Origin: Panicum virgatum
Taxonomy: Eukaryota > Streptophyta > Magnoliopsida > Poales > Poaceae
DNA: 64,000 nt
Reading direction: 5' to 3'
Assembly (NCBI RefSeq): GCF_016808335.1
Contig: NC_053153.1
Location: 29,581,590-29,645,589 of the forward strand
This document shows, piece by piece, positions 21,679 through 31,726 of the stretch. Numbering within the stretch: the first letter of the stretch is position 1; every line of letters starts with the position of its first letter. Made by a program: the position numbers and the translations under genes. The notes below the pieces were generated by a model. It had not been told where the DNA came from and searched no databases. It saw only the letters and a program-made list of their open reading frames with translations.

Positions 21679-24632
21679 CACTACAAGAGATTTGACTATC
21701 CTTGATGATCCATTATCATCACTGAAAATATGGGTTTTCGTCATAGAAGTGCAATAGTGACATTTTTAGTGTGTCATGATGATCGTCACAGAACGACCGT
21801 CACAAAATGTCATTTATGACGTTCTTATGAAAATAATCATAGAATGAAACACATTTGTGACGATTTGCTTATTGTCACAAAAGTACGTTTGGTGACGATT
21901 TCCTCATCATCATAAAATGCCTCTAATGACGATTATTGTCACTAAATTTGTACCTTCTATGACAATTGTTTTTTTATCATATAATGCTTTAGCAGAACGT
22001 CACAAACCATGAACCAGCATGACTAGTCTATGACGAATAGACAAAAATTATTATGATAACACAAACATGTATTAGACAATCCTTGTAGAATTGCTCAATT
22101 GAAGCATTCAAAATTACATGGTATTTATACATCATGTGCCATTACAACCATTTCATAACATGTCATTTTGTCACATGTTTTGGACCATCCAAGTGACACA
22201 AAACTAAAGTAAATGGACGCCTATGTTCACCAAATAAACTTGCTCGATAAAGTACTGTACCAAAAAAAAAGACACTACAACATCATTTGCAGAGTTTGGC
22301 TCTTCACCTTCTATGCCATCACACTTTCATTGCTCCATAGTCTTCAACCGTAATGCTTGAGCAAGATGACACTACAGGAAACAAAAATGATAAGAAGGCA
22401 TAACTAGAACCATGTAAAACTAGCATTCTAACTTTATCCTTGACATGACAAGCAGGGTTGTATTAGCATTCTAACTTTATACTTGTGGACAAAGAATTAT
22501 CAATCAAGTCGCAAGAACATTCTAGTGCCAAAAGGCCAAACTGTCACTCAAGCTTTATGCTAGAAGTAGATCACAAACTAAAAAGGCTACTGGTAAGCTA
22601 ATGATCATGTTATCAGACCAATTGCTTTTAAGTTCTTCTGAAGTGTATCTCAAACACTACCAGAGGGAAAAGAAAGCTCTATATTGATCCAGCAGTGGTC
22701 ATGCATTGCAAAAGTTAAAAATTAGGCCAACAAAGGTAAATAATATCACTATAAAGAAACAATTTTGAAGGTGATCTTACAAAGATTGCGGCCAGTGGTT
22801 ATGCATTGCAAAAGGTATGGCTTGATCCGCTCTCTTAGTTCCTGTGAAATGCAGTTCAAAACCAACCAAAAAACACATTAAATTATATCAATGAAGTAAC
22901 ATCAGGGCATGCAGTAAATAGACCAACAATAATAAATAAGGAACTGAAGTCCTAGGTTGTTAAGCTTGTCCCTTGAAACCTTTCTGTATACCCTGTTTTT
23001 ATCCATCATCATTTTTTAGAGTTAAGGGTACAGAAAAGGCAAGTAGGCAGACAATAGGGTAATGCATTCTCCTTTAAACATGCTTGTTCCCTCTTTCCAC
23101 TCACTGATTGATCTTTCAATCTCCAGTGAAACCCCAAGAAAATACATAATTTGGGCGATTGGGCAGGCATGGGTTTTATGGATGAAAAAGGGGATTACCT
23201 TATGGAAATGGCTGGATAGGAATTTCGTCGAACACCACACCTTCAAAGAAAGGAATACCCGTCCACTTTCAGATGGGTAATCAAATTAGTTCAGATATGA
23301 AACAACTGTTGAACCTATGCACTGAGCAAAAACCGATTAAACCTGCAGACATTAGAAAACAATTGGTGCATGAAATTCTTAGCTCCATTCTCAATGGGAG
23401 GGAGGGGAGGGGGCAGACCACAGTGATTCTCAGGTTGCTCTGGCTACTGCTGGCCGGAGGAACATGATGAGTGCGGTGCCGCGGCGGCGCTGGCACCGCG
23501 AAGCGCGATGGCGCGTGAGCTACCATCTCTGTGGTCGGGAAGGTGCCGAGCCAGATGCGCGTCTGCGCCTGCGGCTCCCGCACCTCGCAAACCTAGCAGG
23601 AGCCCCCAGCCCAGGCGCGCACGCCTGCGGGAGGCGGCGGCCCGGTGATGTCGGTGTCGATGAAGCGGCGCCCGAGGGAGCCAGCAGCAGCAGCAGGTGC
23701 CGCCTCAAGGAACGACGCGGATGGGAGGGGAAATTTGGTGTGATTTGGGGAAGCTAGGGTTTGGGTTGGGGGTGGCGGGCGGGGGGGGGGGGGGGGTGTA
23801 TATCGTGAGTGGGCTGGCGGGGAAGGGAAATTTGGACTGGATTGGCGCGTTCTGTTGGCGCGAGAGTAAGTTGGGCTGAAAATTTTTGTCTGCTACATGA
23901 TTTTTGTCAACAACATCCATATATGTCATATGTATTATAATCATTCGACCATTATACAAGTCAAATTACAAAAAAATTTATGTTTAAAGAAGAAAATTAA
24001 GAAATATATGATATTTGCACATATTGCATCGATATGGAATATCCAAGCCAATATCTTTGGGAACTTCCATTGCACGGCATTTTATATTATTATTTACATA
24101 ATTGGTAGGTAGCCAAATAGTTAGTCATTTGGATATGCTCTGTTACATGCAAAACACTTACTATATACTAAAGGGACTATTGTTGCACAAGGACATTATA
24201 AAATGCAATCTGAGGTGTCATTTGAACTCGGCTTAGCAAACAAAACCCTATAATAAATGTATTTAGATTTACTTATACAAAAATTTTAGATTTTCTTGAA
24301 GATATTTTTGTATTAAATATAAATATTTATATATGTTATTTATCCTATTTGTATGGTTCAAATTTGTAATTCTTATAATATTGAGTAAGAATTACAATTT
24401 ATGACAAACCTGGAAACGGCACTAATAATTTGATATTTGGTGATGAATTTATCAAATCGTCATTGTCTGTTGCATCTTCTGTGACGAAAATATGTATTCG
24501 TCACAATGATAATCGTCTGCCTCAATTTTATGACAAAAATGCTTGAATCGTCATAGAATACTGACTATTCTATGACATTTTATATCTTTGTCATATCGGT
24601 TTTCGTCACTCATACTCACATTTCTTGTAGTG
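21679..24632. mobile_element. Non-autonomous CACTA element inserted in the SINE
   Basis: The left terminus CACTACAAGAGATTTG and right terminus (reverse complement CACTACAAGAAATGTG) are flanked by CAC (21676-21678 and 24633-24635). Subterminal arrays at both ends are built on GTCACAAA/TGTGACGATT-type words (about 21730-22050 and 24400-24615) and differ from both large CACTA elements. There is no TNP2 or TNP1 gene. The interior looks like a minus-strand transcript unit: a GC-rich 5' part at about 23460-23760, then AT-rich possible introns downstream to about 22260. It includes an AP2/ERF fragment. Confidence 0.93.
23461..23628 (-). pseudogene. Captured AP2/ERF (DREB-type) domain fragment
   Basis: AP2/ERF proteins are plant transcription factors; the DREB branch binds dehydration-response elements. 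Reading minus from about 23628, GVRA is followed a few residues on by VCEVREPQAQTRIWLGTFPT and TEMVAHA. This matches the core strands of a DREB AP2 domain (the WVCEVREP...RIWLGTFPT pattern). The Trp codon expected before VCE is TAG (23593-23595), an in-frame stop. After VAHA the family pattern of an Ala-rich helix and L-R-G seems to continue only with a frameshift. It covers roughly the first two thirds of an AP2 domain and lies inside a non-autonomous CACTA element, so it is a captured, non-functional fragment. Confidence 0.8.
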
Positions 24633-24762
24633 CACTAAAAGCACAACGCCACTATATCCTGAAATATTCGCTTCATGTGGAGTCGAACCCAGGACCTAAG
24701 GTGCTACCAAGACTCTTGTAACCACCAGGCTATTAGCCCTTTCACGGGTGTAATTTACTTGG

Positions 24763-25320
24763 CCGACCCAAATTGCCCTTATATATCCTCTAGGGAAAAT
24801 CTTAGACCCACCTTAAAAATACATCATGTATTTTCCTACTTATGCATATAGCTATATTATCCTTCATAATATGCCACTATCCTATGGTTCCTCTTACCAA
24901 CACCAGCAGTTTGCACCGGGTCGTCCATGTCTCCTGATAATTTGTACTTGACTCCAGCACATTCCCATGTACACAGGACTAGTGACGGTAGATATATAGG
25001 AAGTTGCATTATACATCTGGCTAAATCATCTGTTATAATATGCCACTATCTTATAGTTCCACCTACCAATCCACTAAGGCTTTGTAAGATGGGGGGATTA
25101 AGGGGGATTAGACCCCCAACTGACTTGTAGGGGATCCAATCCCCTTCGATCCCTCTCAGCTAGGGATTAAATGAACAATGGTCTAATTGTTATACCGGGT
25201 CGCTCATGTCTTGTGAGAGTTTGTACTTGATGCCTGCACATCTCCACCCACATAGGACTGAAAACGGCAGATAAGGGATTGCATTGTTTTGATGCATATC
25301 TTGAGCTGCGCCTCTGGTGG
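24763..25320. repeat. Diverged direct duplication with a small inserted repeat
   Basis: A segment around 24868-25010 (ATAATATGCCACTATCCTAT ... CCGGGTCGTCCATGTCTC ... TTTGTACTTGA) is repeated at about 25037-25290 (ATAATATGCCACTATCTTAT ... CCGGGTCGCTCATGTCTT ... TTTGTACTTGA). The second copy holds an extra stretch of about 100 bp (about 25075-25175) rich in GGGGGATTA/GATCCAATCCCC, resembling a small Tourist-like MITE. No coding feature. Confidence 0.55.
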
Positions 25321-26696
25321 TGTAAGGACAATGGTCCCTATGCGATTGTTTGTGATTTTGGTGATTGACTAACAACATAACCATTGGGACTAATCTGTTT
25401 GTCAAGATAACCATTGGGAATGAGGGAGTATCATGTCCATTTTGACCACACAAAGGGGATTTGCATTTCAAATGGTAAGAGCAAGGTATGATCAGCTTCA
25501 TCATTTCAATTAGTACCATTGCATATTTCAATTAGCATATGTTCTTGCTCTTGCATTACATTCAAGCAAGTAGTTGTTTCAATTACCTTTTATTATATCT
25601 TATTTTGGTTGTGTTGTTATCAATCACCAAAAATATAATGGGGAGATTGTAAGGAAAATGACCACTAAGTCATTGTTTGTGATTTTGGTGATTGAATAAC
25701 AACATAACCATTTAGGACTAATGTGTTTGTCAAGATATACAAGTGTTTATAGATTCCAAGGATGTAATGGAAGTCATTCAAATGATCAAGTATGAAAATA
25801 CTGACCGCCGCAATGGACCGATTCAATCGGTCATCATACAAAAGGAGCGCAGGAGCAGGAGCAGAACTCCCTGTATTGACCGATTCATTCGGTCAGACTA
25901 TTCAAGGGCACCATCGAATCAGTTAGTGAGCCTGCGAAGCTGAAGAAGCTAAGGATAGGAAGGACCAATTTATTCGGTCTGACCATGAAGAAAACCACTG
26001 AATCAATCGGTGGCCCTAGTGAGTGAGGGGAAGGATGGCTCTGAAATGATCGATCCATTCGATCATGTCCTAGCATGACCGAATCAGTCGGTCAAGCTCG
26101 TGGGGCCTGTGAGTTAGCCAACTACCTGGCACAGTATGATCAATTCATTCGGTATGTGCATCATGGAGCAACGGCTAGATCATTTGGTTGGGTCTATAAA
26201 TACCCCTCCACCCAGCCATTTCAAGTGTGCTTGAGCTCAGAGAAGATATAGGCTTGATTTCCACACTCATACAGGTGCTCGATCCACCAAAGTGCTTAAG
26301 TGAAGATTAAGGCAACTAGCATAAATCATTGGGCTTGATTACATCTAGTGGAAGGCATTCCCTTGAAAGGGGCTCCAACAACGAGGACTTGTGGAAAGCA
26401 TTGCTTTCCGCGGTAAAAATCACTATGCCGGGAGTTTGCATTCTCTACCATATTTACATTCCACATTTACTTTGCACCTACATTCTGCATTTACCTTTCC
26501 TAGATTGCCTTGTGTAGTTTATAGGATTGGAACCTATGGTGCAACTCTTTTGCGGAAGAGATAGAAACACATAGAAAATCTAGTGCACATCTAGATAGAA
26601 ATTGGAATAAGTTTTTTATGTGCATGGAGTCATAGTTTTTAGAACACCTAATTCACCCCCCCTCCCCGCCCCACTTAGGGTGTCAGGATCCTTTCA
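25321..26696 (+). mobile_element. Collapsed copia-type LTR retrotransposon
   Basis: A partial 5' LTR (25321 to about 25425, TGTAAGGACAATGGTCCC...) is followed by about 220 bp of internal 3' sequence, a polypurine tract (AATGGGGAGAT, about 25637-25647) and a full LTR (25648-26696). The internal end ATCAATCACCAAAAA...GGGGAGATTG matches the copia element at 60978-61001, so the families are related. All coding sequence is deleted. The flanks GGTGG (left) and GGTAA (right) do not form a clean target duplication. Confidence 0.75.
25648..26696 (+). repeat. Copia 3' LTR with repeated imperfect palindromes
   Basis: This 1049-bp LTR starts TGTAAGGAAAATG and ends GGATCCTTTCA. Between about 25805 and 26160 it holds at least six imperfect palindromes of the type GACCGATTCAATCGGTC and GACCGAATCAGTCGGTC. 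TATAAATACCCCTCC at about 26200 is a good TATA-box region for the LTR promoter. Confidence 0.75.
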
Positions 26697-27480
26697 GGTA
26701 AGATAGGGCCTCCACACTTAGCCTGCTAGAAGAAGGTAATGGCATGGGAAGCTCGTGTGTTGACGAGAAAACATGCTGCACCGAATACCGAGCACTGAAC
26801 ATGCAGCACGTAGAAACGCACCTGCACTACTGCACCAACCAGTCAGACCCATATGGTGGACCGGTCAGACAGGTCTCGCCGGGGCAACCCGACGAGGATC
26901 CAACGAAAGCCCACTAGGGAGGGACCACTTCGGAGCAGGTGCACCTTGGGTTGCTCTAGGATGGCATGCCATCTAGAGCATCCTCAAACACCATAGAGAC
27001 AAAGGAAGAACAATATATCGGGGTTTGGAAAGTTAGGGTTTGGAGATGTAAAAGGTAAAAATGATAGAAAGATAAATTGATTGATCGAGTGGATGCTCTC
27101 AATCAGCCCTATTAGGAATCGAAACCTTAATTAACTTCATGCCAAAATACAACTCCTAACTCATATTGGGCTATTGATTCTGGTCTGACCACCCTAGCCA
27201 GCTGGTCTAACCAGTTCGGTCTAGGTTAAGTCTTCCCGAGATCATAACTCTCTCATCCGAAGTCCAAAATTGGATGTTCTATATATGTATTTTGATCATC
27301 TTGACAAGAGCTACGCAATGGTGAAGTCAAATTTTCATTTTGATAAAGTCACCCAAACCGGTCCACGGGCCAATTTTGGTCATCAACACCATGCTAGGTG
27401 CACCTTATTGCTAGCTCAACGACGTGGATGCGGTTTTCAACCATAGACCCGCTAGTTGGGGGGTTCCACGTGTGCTGATC
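26697..27480. other. Degenerate LTR-like sequence
   Basis: Words such as GGACCGGTCAGACAGGTC (near 26860) and GGTCTAACCAGTTCGGTC (near 27212), and an end reading TTTTGGTCATCAACACC, resemble the palindrome-rich LTRs elsewhere in the window. I could not find both termini, so I record only a likely LTR fragment. No coding feature. Confidence 0.35.
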
Positions 27481-27685
27481 AGCATCTCCAACAATAAGAC
27501 CCTACAAATACTAAATAGGGGTTGCCTCTATTTTTTTGGAAGCCTTCAAATTTAGTTCAACTCCAGCAATATCCCTCAATTCTAACACATATAATAGAGA
27601 GCCCTAGGAATAGAGGGTGAAGGGGTGGATTTGGAGGCCTCCCCAACATAGAGGGCCAAGTAGAGGGTCTGCTGGAGTGCATCTT
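27481..27685. mobile_element. Possible small MITE
   Basis: The left end GCATCTCCAACAATAAGACCCT and the right end, read in reverse complement, GATGCACTCCAGCAGACCCTC, are similar inverted ends about 200 bp apart. The target duplication is unclear. Confidence 0.35.
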
Positions 27686-27703
27686 TTTAGCTTAGCCCTC
27701 TAA

Positions 27704-27991
27704 GAGCATCTCCAAGAGACTCTTTATATCTTCTCTAATTTATAGAAATACATATTTTGGTGTAAATTTACCCTCCAACAGCCTTTTCAATTGAATATCC
27801 AATTATAGATATCCTCTATTCCAGATTTCATGATAGTCAAAAATGGAGAGCAAGGAATGGCTCTCTAGACTACACACCAAATATAGAAAAATTGTTGAAA
27901 AATACAAAGATATGAAAAACTATTTTTACTTAAATGACTTTCCAAATGATGATTTAGAGAGTAGATTTTAGAAAACCTCTTGAAGATGCTC
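27704..27991. mobile_element. Tourist-type MITE
   Basis: A 288-bp element with termini GAGCATCTCCAAGAG and GAGCATCTTCAAGAG in inverted orientation, flanked by TAA on both sides (27701-27703 and 27992-27994), as expected for PIF/Harbinger-derived Tourist MITEs. Non-coding and AT-rich. Confidence 0.85.
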
Positions 27992-28435
27992 TAAACTTGA
28001 GATAGGGAGGTATTTAGAGAGTCTGTTGGAGTTGCTCATAAAGACCGGAGAGTTAAGGGATTATTTTAAAGGACTTTCTCCAAACGGAGTTCACCAGTGA
28101 AGATAAATAAGGCCGGTGAAGAAAAAACTGGTTTTTTTCTAATCTTCTAGTTCAGTTTTGCCTTAATTTGCGAGGCAATATATTACACTAGACTGATTTG
28201 ACTTACTCAAAATAAGTAATGCAGAAGCCGACAAAAACCCTCCCAAAAAAGACCTTCAACATAGTAGGTTTTTATTAATCTTAGAATGTTCGGTAAAGAC
28301 GGAGGGAATGTCCAGTGGACATATAGATGGTAGGTTTTGCTAGTGGGTGTTTGCTTTGCTTTGTTAATCGTGTACTAGTTTGGACCTCTCTTTTTTTTCC
28401 TTTTGAAACATACAATCCGGACGTTGGAGTGTGGC
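27992..28435. other. Intergenic DNA, nothing firm recognised
   Basis: Contains one more MITE-like end, GAGAGTCTGTTGGAGTTGCTC (about 28018-28038), whose partner I could not identify. No gene or RNA supported. Confidence 0.4.
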
Positions 28436-28488
28436 TACTCTCTCCGTTCTAAATTAGGCATATAGATGTAAGTATGCTATATCTAAAA
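28436..28488. mobile_element. Left part of a Stowaway-like MITE
   Basis: TA followed by CTCTCTCCGTTCTAAATTA is a typical Stowaway left end. The copy runs into the GC-rich insertion at 28489 and appears to resume at 29333, but I see no right terminus after that. Confidence 0.5.
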
Positions 28489-29332
28489 CTAGCTTGTGGG
28501 TGCGTAAAGGCGAAAACCATCGGTTCGCGCGTGGGCACAGCACAGTGGCACAGCACAGCACAGTGCACGGTGGGCCCAGCACCTAGGCGATGGCAGCGGC
28601 GGCGAACTCTCCCGCTGTGATGCAGAGGTAGGGTCGCGCCCCGCGGAAGTCGTTGTGCGGTGTGCACGCAGCAGGGCGCGCCGAGAAGGTGCGGGTCCGG
28701 GTCGTCGACTGGGCTGGGGCTGGAGCACGGAACTGGGTATCCGAGCGGCGCAAAGGCCGCAACCGCGCAGGAGGAGGTGGGTGTGTGGATTGCGCGGCGG
28801 CAGGCGACGAGGTGAGGCGCAGCAGGGCGCACCGAGCAGCTGCGGGTCCAGGTTGTCGACTGGGCCGGGGTTGGAGCACGGAACTGGGCATCCGGGCGAC
28901 GGAGCAGAGGCCGCAACCGTGCAGGAGGAGGTGGGCGCGCGGACTGCGCGATGGCAGGCGGCGAGGCGAGGCGAGGCTGCCGCCGTGAGCCACGAGGACC
29001 GCAAGATGAGCTCAGAGAAGAGGGCGGAGCTTGAGACATCAGAGGAACTATCGGGAAGGAGAGGGAGGAAGATGGAAATTTCCCGGAAGATGGGCTTGAC
29101 CAGCACTGCAGTGTGTGAACGGAAGAAATCTTTTGGTGCAGCTAGTCAAGGAGAGGAAGGAAGACGAAAACTTCCTGGAAGATGTGCTTGACCTGCACTG
29201 CAGCATGTGAACGGTAGAAATCTTGTGTAGGACAGACGAGCAGGCATCGAGACCATCGGAACGAGATCGCATGGCCAAAACAATTTGAGCCGACGTGGCC
29301 ACGGTGAGAGGCTACGGAGTCCCGCATGAATC
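28489..29332. mobile_element. GC-rich insertion with 10-bp target duplication (MULE-like)
   Basis: ATATCTAAAA is present on both sides (28479-28488 and 29333-29342), and the AT-rich flanks read continuously when the insert is removed. A duplication of 9-10 bp suggests a Mutator-like element. The ends share only weak inverted similarity, so classical long TIRs are missing. Inside are two tandem duplications: about 148 bp (starting near 28669 and 28817) and about 94 bp (starting near 29057 and 29151). GC-rich frames on both strands show no domain I know. Confidence 0.55.
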
Positions 29333-29528
29333 ATATCTAAAATATCATAAAATTATTTCTCAAAAATAATAAATACATAGCAAAATTATGAATCTAGACA
29401 AGTTAAATGTTCCCATCACTGCAAATTAAAGTTAGAACATATCCAATTCCCTAATCCAGATCGACCCGGCTGCCACGTACGTACGTGATGGTACTGTTCC
29501 TGCATGAGATACGCCGGTGATCCACCGA

Positions 29529-29910
29529 CACTACTAGAAAATGGGCCATCGGCCTAGGCCAAAGATACCAGCTGCTGCTGCAACAGCGGTACCATCGGTA
29601 CCGGCTGCAACAACAGCTGGTACCTTTGGCCTTGGACCAACCTAGTGGAGGACAATTGGCACCGGGTGGTGGTTCCAACCGGTTCCAATGCGACGGCATA
29701 GGCACCGGTTTGAACCACCACCCGGTACCAAATGAAGGCGGCGCTATAGGCACCGGTTGATGGTAATAACCGGTTCCTATGGTGATGAAACGTGACAGCT
29801 GCCAGGAGCTCGGGTCTAAGCACCGGTTGGTGCCTTGACCCGGTGCTATTGAACAAAATTTAGCACCGGGTCATTGAAACCAACCGGTGCCTTTGGCCCG
29901 AGCCTATAAA
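29529..29910. repeat. CACTA-2 5' terminus and subterminal hairpin array
   Basis: Inverted pairs built on GGCACCGGTT and AACCGGTGCC/GGTACC with short spacers, for example GGCACCGGGTGGTGGTTCC and GGTTTGAACCACCACCCGG, repeat about eight times. A short leader with TATAAATACCCCAGCCCC follows (about 29905), a plausible TATA region for TNP2 transcription. Confidence 0.9.
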
Positions 29911-30030
29911 TACCCCAGCCCCTCCCCCCCTCAAGCTGCCGTGAACTCACTGTTCATGGCAGCTGAGTGAGGTGAGGGGAGACGATTTTTTGCTTTTTTT
30001 CTGAAAAAATGTTAGTTATTTTTATTTATA

Positions 30031-31726
30031 CACTATACCACAGCCCTGATACACCAACTGATGGTCAGTCGGCAAAAGTCGTTGTACCGACAGGCCATCA
30101 GTTGGTATAGATGTATGCCGACACCACTTATGTGTCGTTGTAAGTGGTGTCGATATAACTTATACCGACTGACATATCTTTACTGACTGATCATTGGACG
30201 CCATTGGGAGTTTTTAGCAACTGATCATTGGACGCCATTGGGAGTTTTTAGCGACCAATGGTTTGACGAGATAGTTTATATGGATTAAAAAAATAATCCA
30301 CGACAAATTAGTGCAAATGTAACATTTGAGTTTCAGAGGTCCACCGTATCCATCACAAATCCAAAGTTATTATCAGTGCATGAACTTTCATCTTGAGATA
30401 CATGAAACATACGAATATGGATATGGATTCAATAGGAGCATATAAAACATTGACATTGATCATCCATACAAATATTAGTTGTTCAATATTTTTCTAGAAC
30501 TGCATATAACAAAGGTTCCATATCAGCTAGGAGGTACGAGAAGACAACCAAATTTTCTACCATACTAAACACCAAATAGTGCTTACCACAGCTCAAGAAC
30601 CCCAAAAGACTTGACTGAAGATAAGACCAAGCCTATAGACACAACCAAAAATCTAAATACCGGTAACAAAGCTGAGCACTTCACTCCTTTTAACACATCA
30701 TCTTCTAGATCATTGTTTTATCTCTAGGTAGGTCCGAACAAAACACAACTTCCATGAGTACTTTGAACGGTTTGACATTGACATCATCAAGCAAGCTATC
30801 TAGCATCTCCTGACACTACCTGAAATCCAAAACAAGCATGCCAATTTTTAGTTAAGATCCAAAGGTATACACAACACATTATATGAATAAGTCATGAAAA
30901 TGAAAGAAATAATTATCTATCATCTATGTGAAAATTATGCAAAACTGATCGCAAGAATACATTTTGGTAGGCTAACCCGGCTGATGAAAGAAATAATCAT
31001 CTATCATCTATGTGAAAAATGAAGCCTCAAAAATGCACAAAGCAAGCACACTTGATTGCACCTCAAATAAACAGAACAAAACGCCTTTGTTGTAGTATGT
31101 ACAAACTTTCAAGAAGGCTGAGAATACATTTTGGTAGGCTAACCTGGCTAATAAGATGACCCTTTTAAACTTACAGTAACATGTATTAATGAAATCTCTG
31201 TTCAGCTATAGTCCTTAACCTCATATGTCCAATCAAAACTATATCAGATCATGGATTTCAGCCTACAAGCCTATGAGTCTATGACAATCAAAACATACCT
31301 ATACCAACTGCATAGCACAATTTTGTTGACACTCATACAAGCTCTAGCCAATTTTTCTCATCTTGCTATACTGTAGTTAAGAAGTGGATGTTATCTTATT
31401 GCATTTATAATTTACATCTTAAAGTGATTCCTAATGTGGATGACAAAAACAAATGAATTAGCAGAAAGCAATAGCAGCTACGGCAAATTCTGTGCCTTGT
31501 GCTCCTGAGAAAGAAAAGTTGCAAAGCTTCCTAAAGCAAGATATTGTGAATTGTTATCGTGTTCTCGTTCAACCAGGTAACCAACTAAAAACAGTACGTG
31601 TAATAACCAAAGTAATATGGACTCTCGGCTTGCTATAAGAGTAGCTAGCAAATTTGTTCACAAATCCAAGAAAGATGTGGGGAGATCCTCTGCCCTTATA
31701 GCCTTAGTCAGATGCCCTTATAGCAC
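30031..31726. mobile_element. Nested CACTA-like segment with missing right end
   Basis: At 30031 a new CACTA-style terminus, CACTATACCACAG, is followed by its own hairpin words (ACCAACTGATGGTCAGTCGG and complement) and a direct duplication of CATTGGACGCCATTGGGAGT with a short tail (about 30186-30250). Another direct duplication contains GAATACATTTTGGTAGGCTAAC (near 30956 and 31124). The expected right end (TGGTATAGTG) is absent. TNP2-homologous sequence resumes at 31727 already about 130 codons into the protein, so insertion plus deletion removed the TNP2 start. Confidence 0.6.

Larger units (their letters stand above)
21530..24762 (-). mobile_element. tRNA-derived SINE, split by a CACTA element
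   Basis: The 3' half lies at 21530-21678 (A tail read as the T run at about 21530-21540) and the 5' half at 24633 to about 24762, minus strand. The 5' half has an A box (TAGCCTGGTGGTTAC) and a B box (GGTTCGACTCC). Joined, the halves align with the SINE at 7556-7842, including GCGTTGTGC and TTTAGTGGTAG words at the join. The gap is exactly the CACTA element with its CAC duplication. No clean SINE target duplication was found. Confidence 0.85.

Noticed and set aside
28449..29191. Open frames of about 180-200 codons on both strands
   Set aside because: Compositional frames in a duplicated GC-rich insertion; no recognisable domain in any frame.
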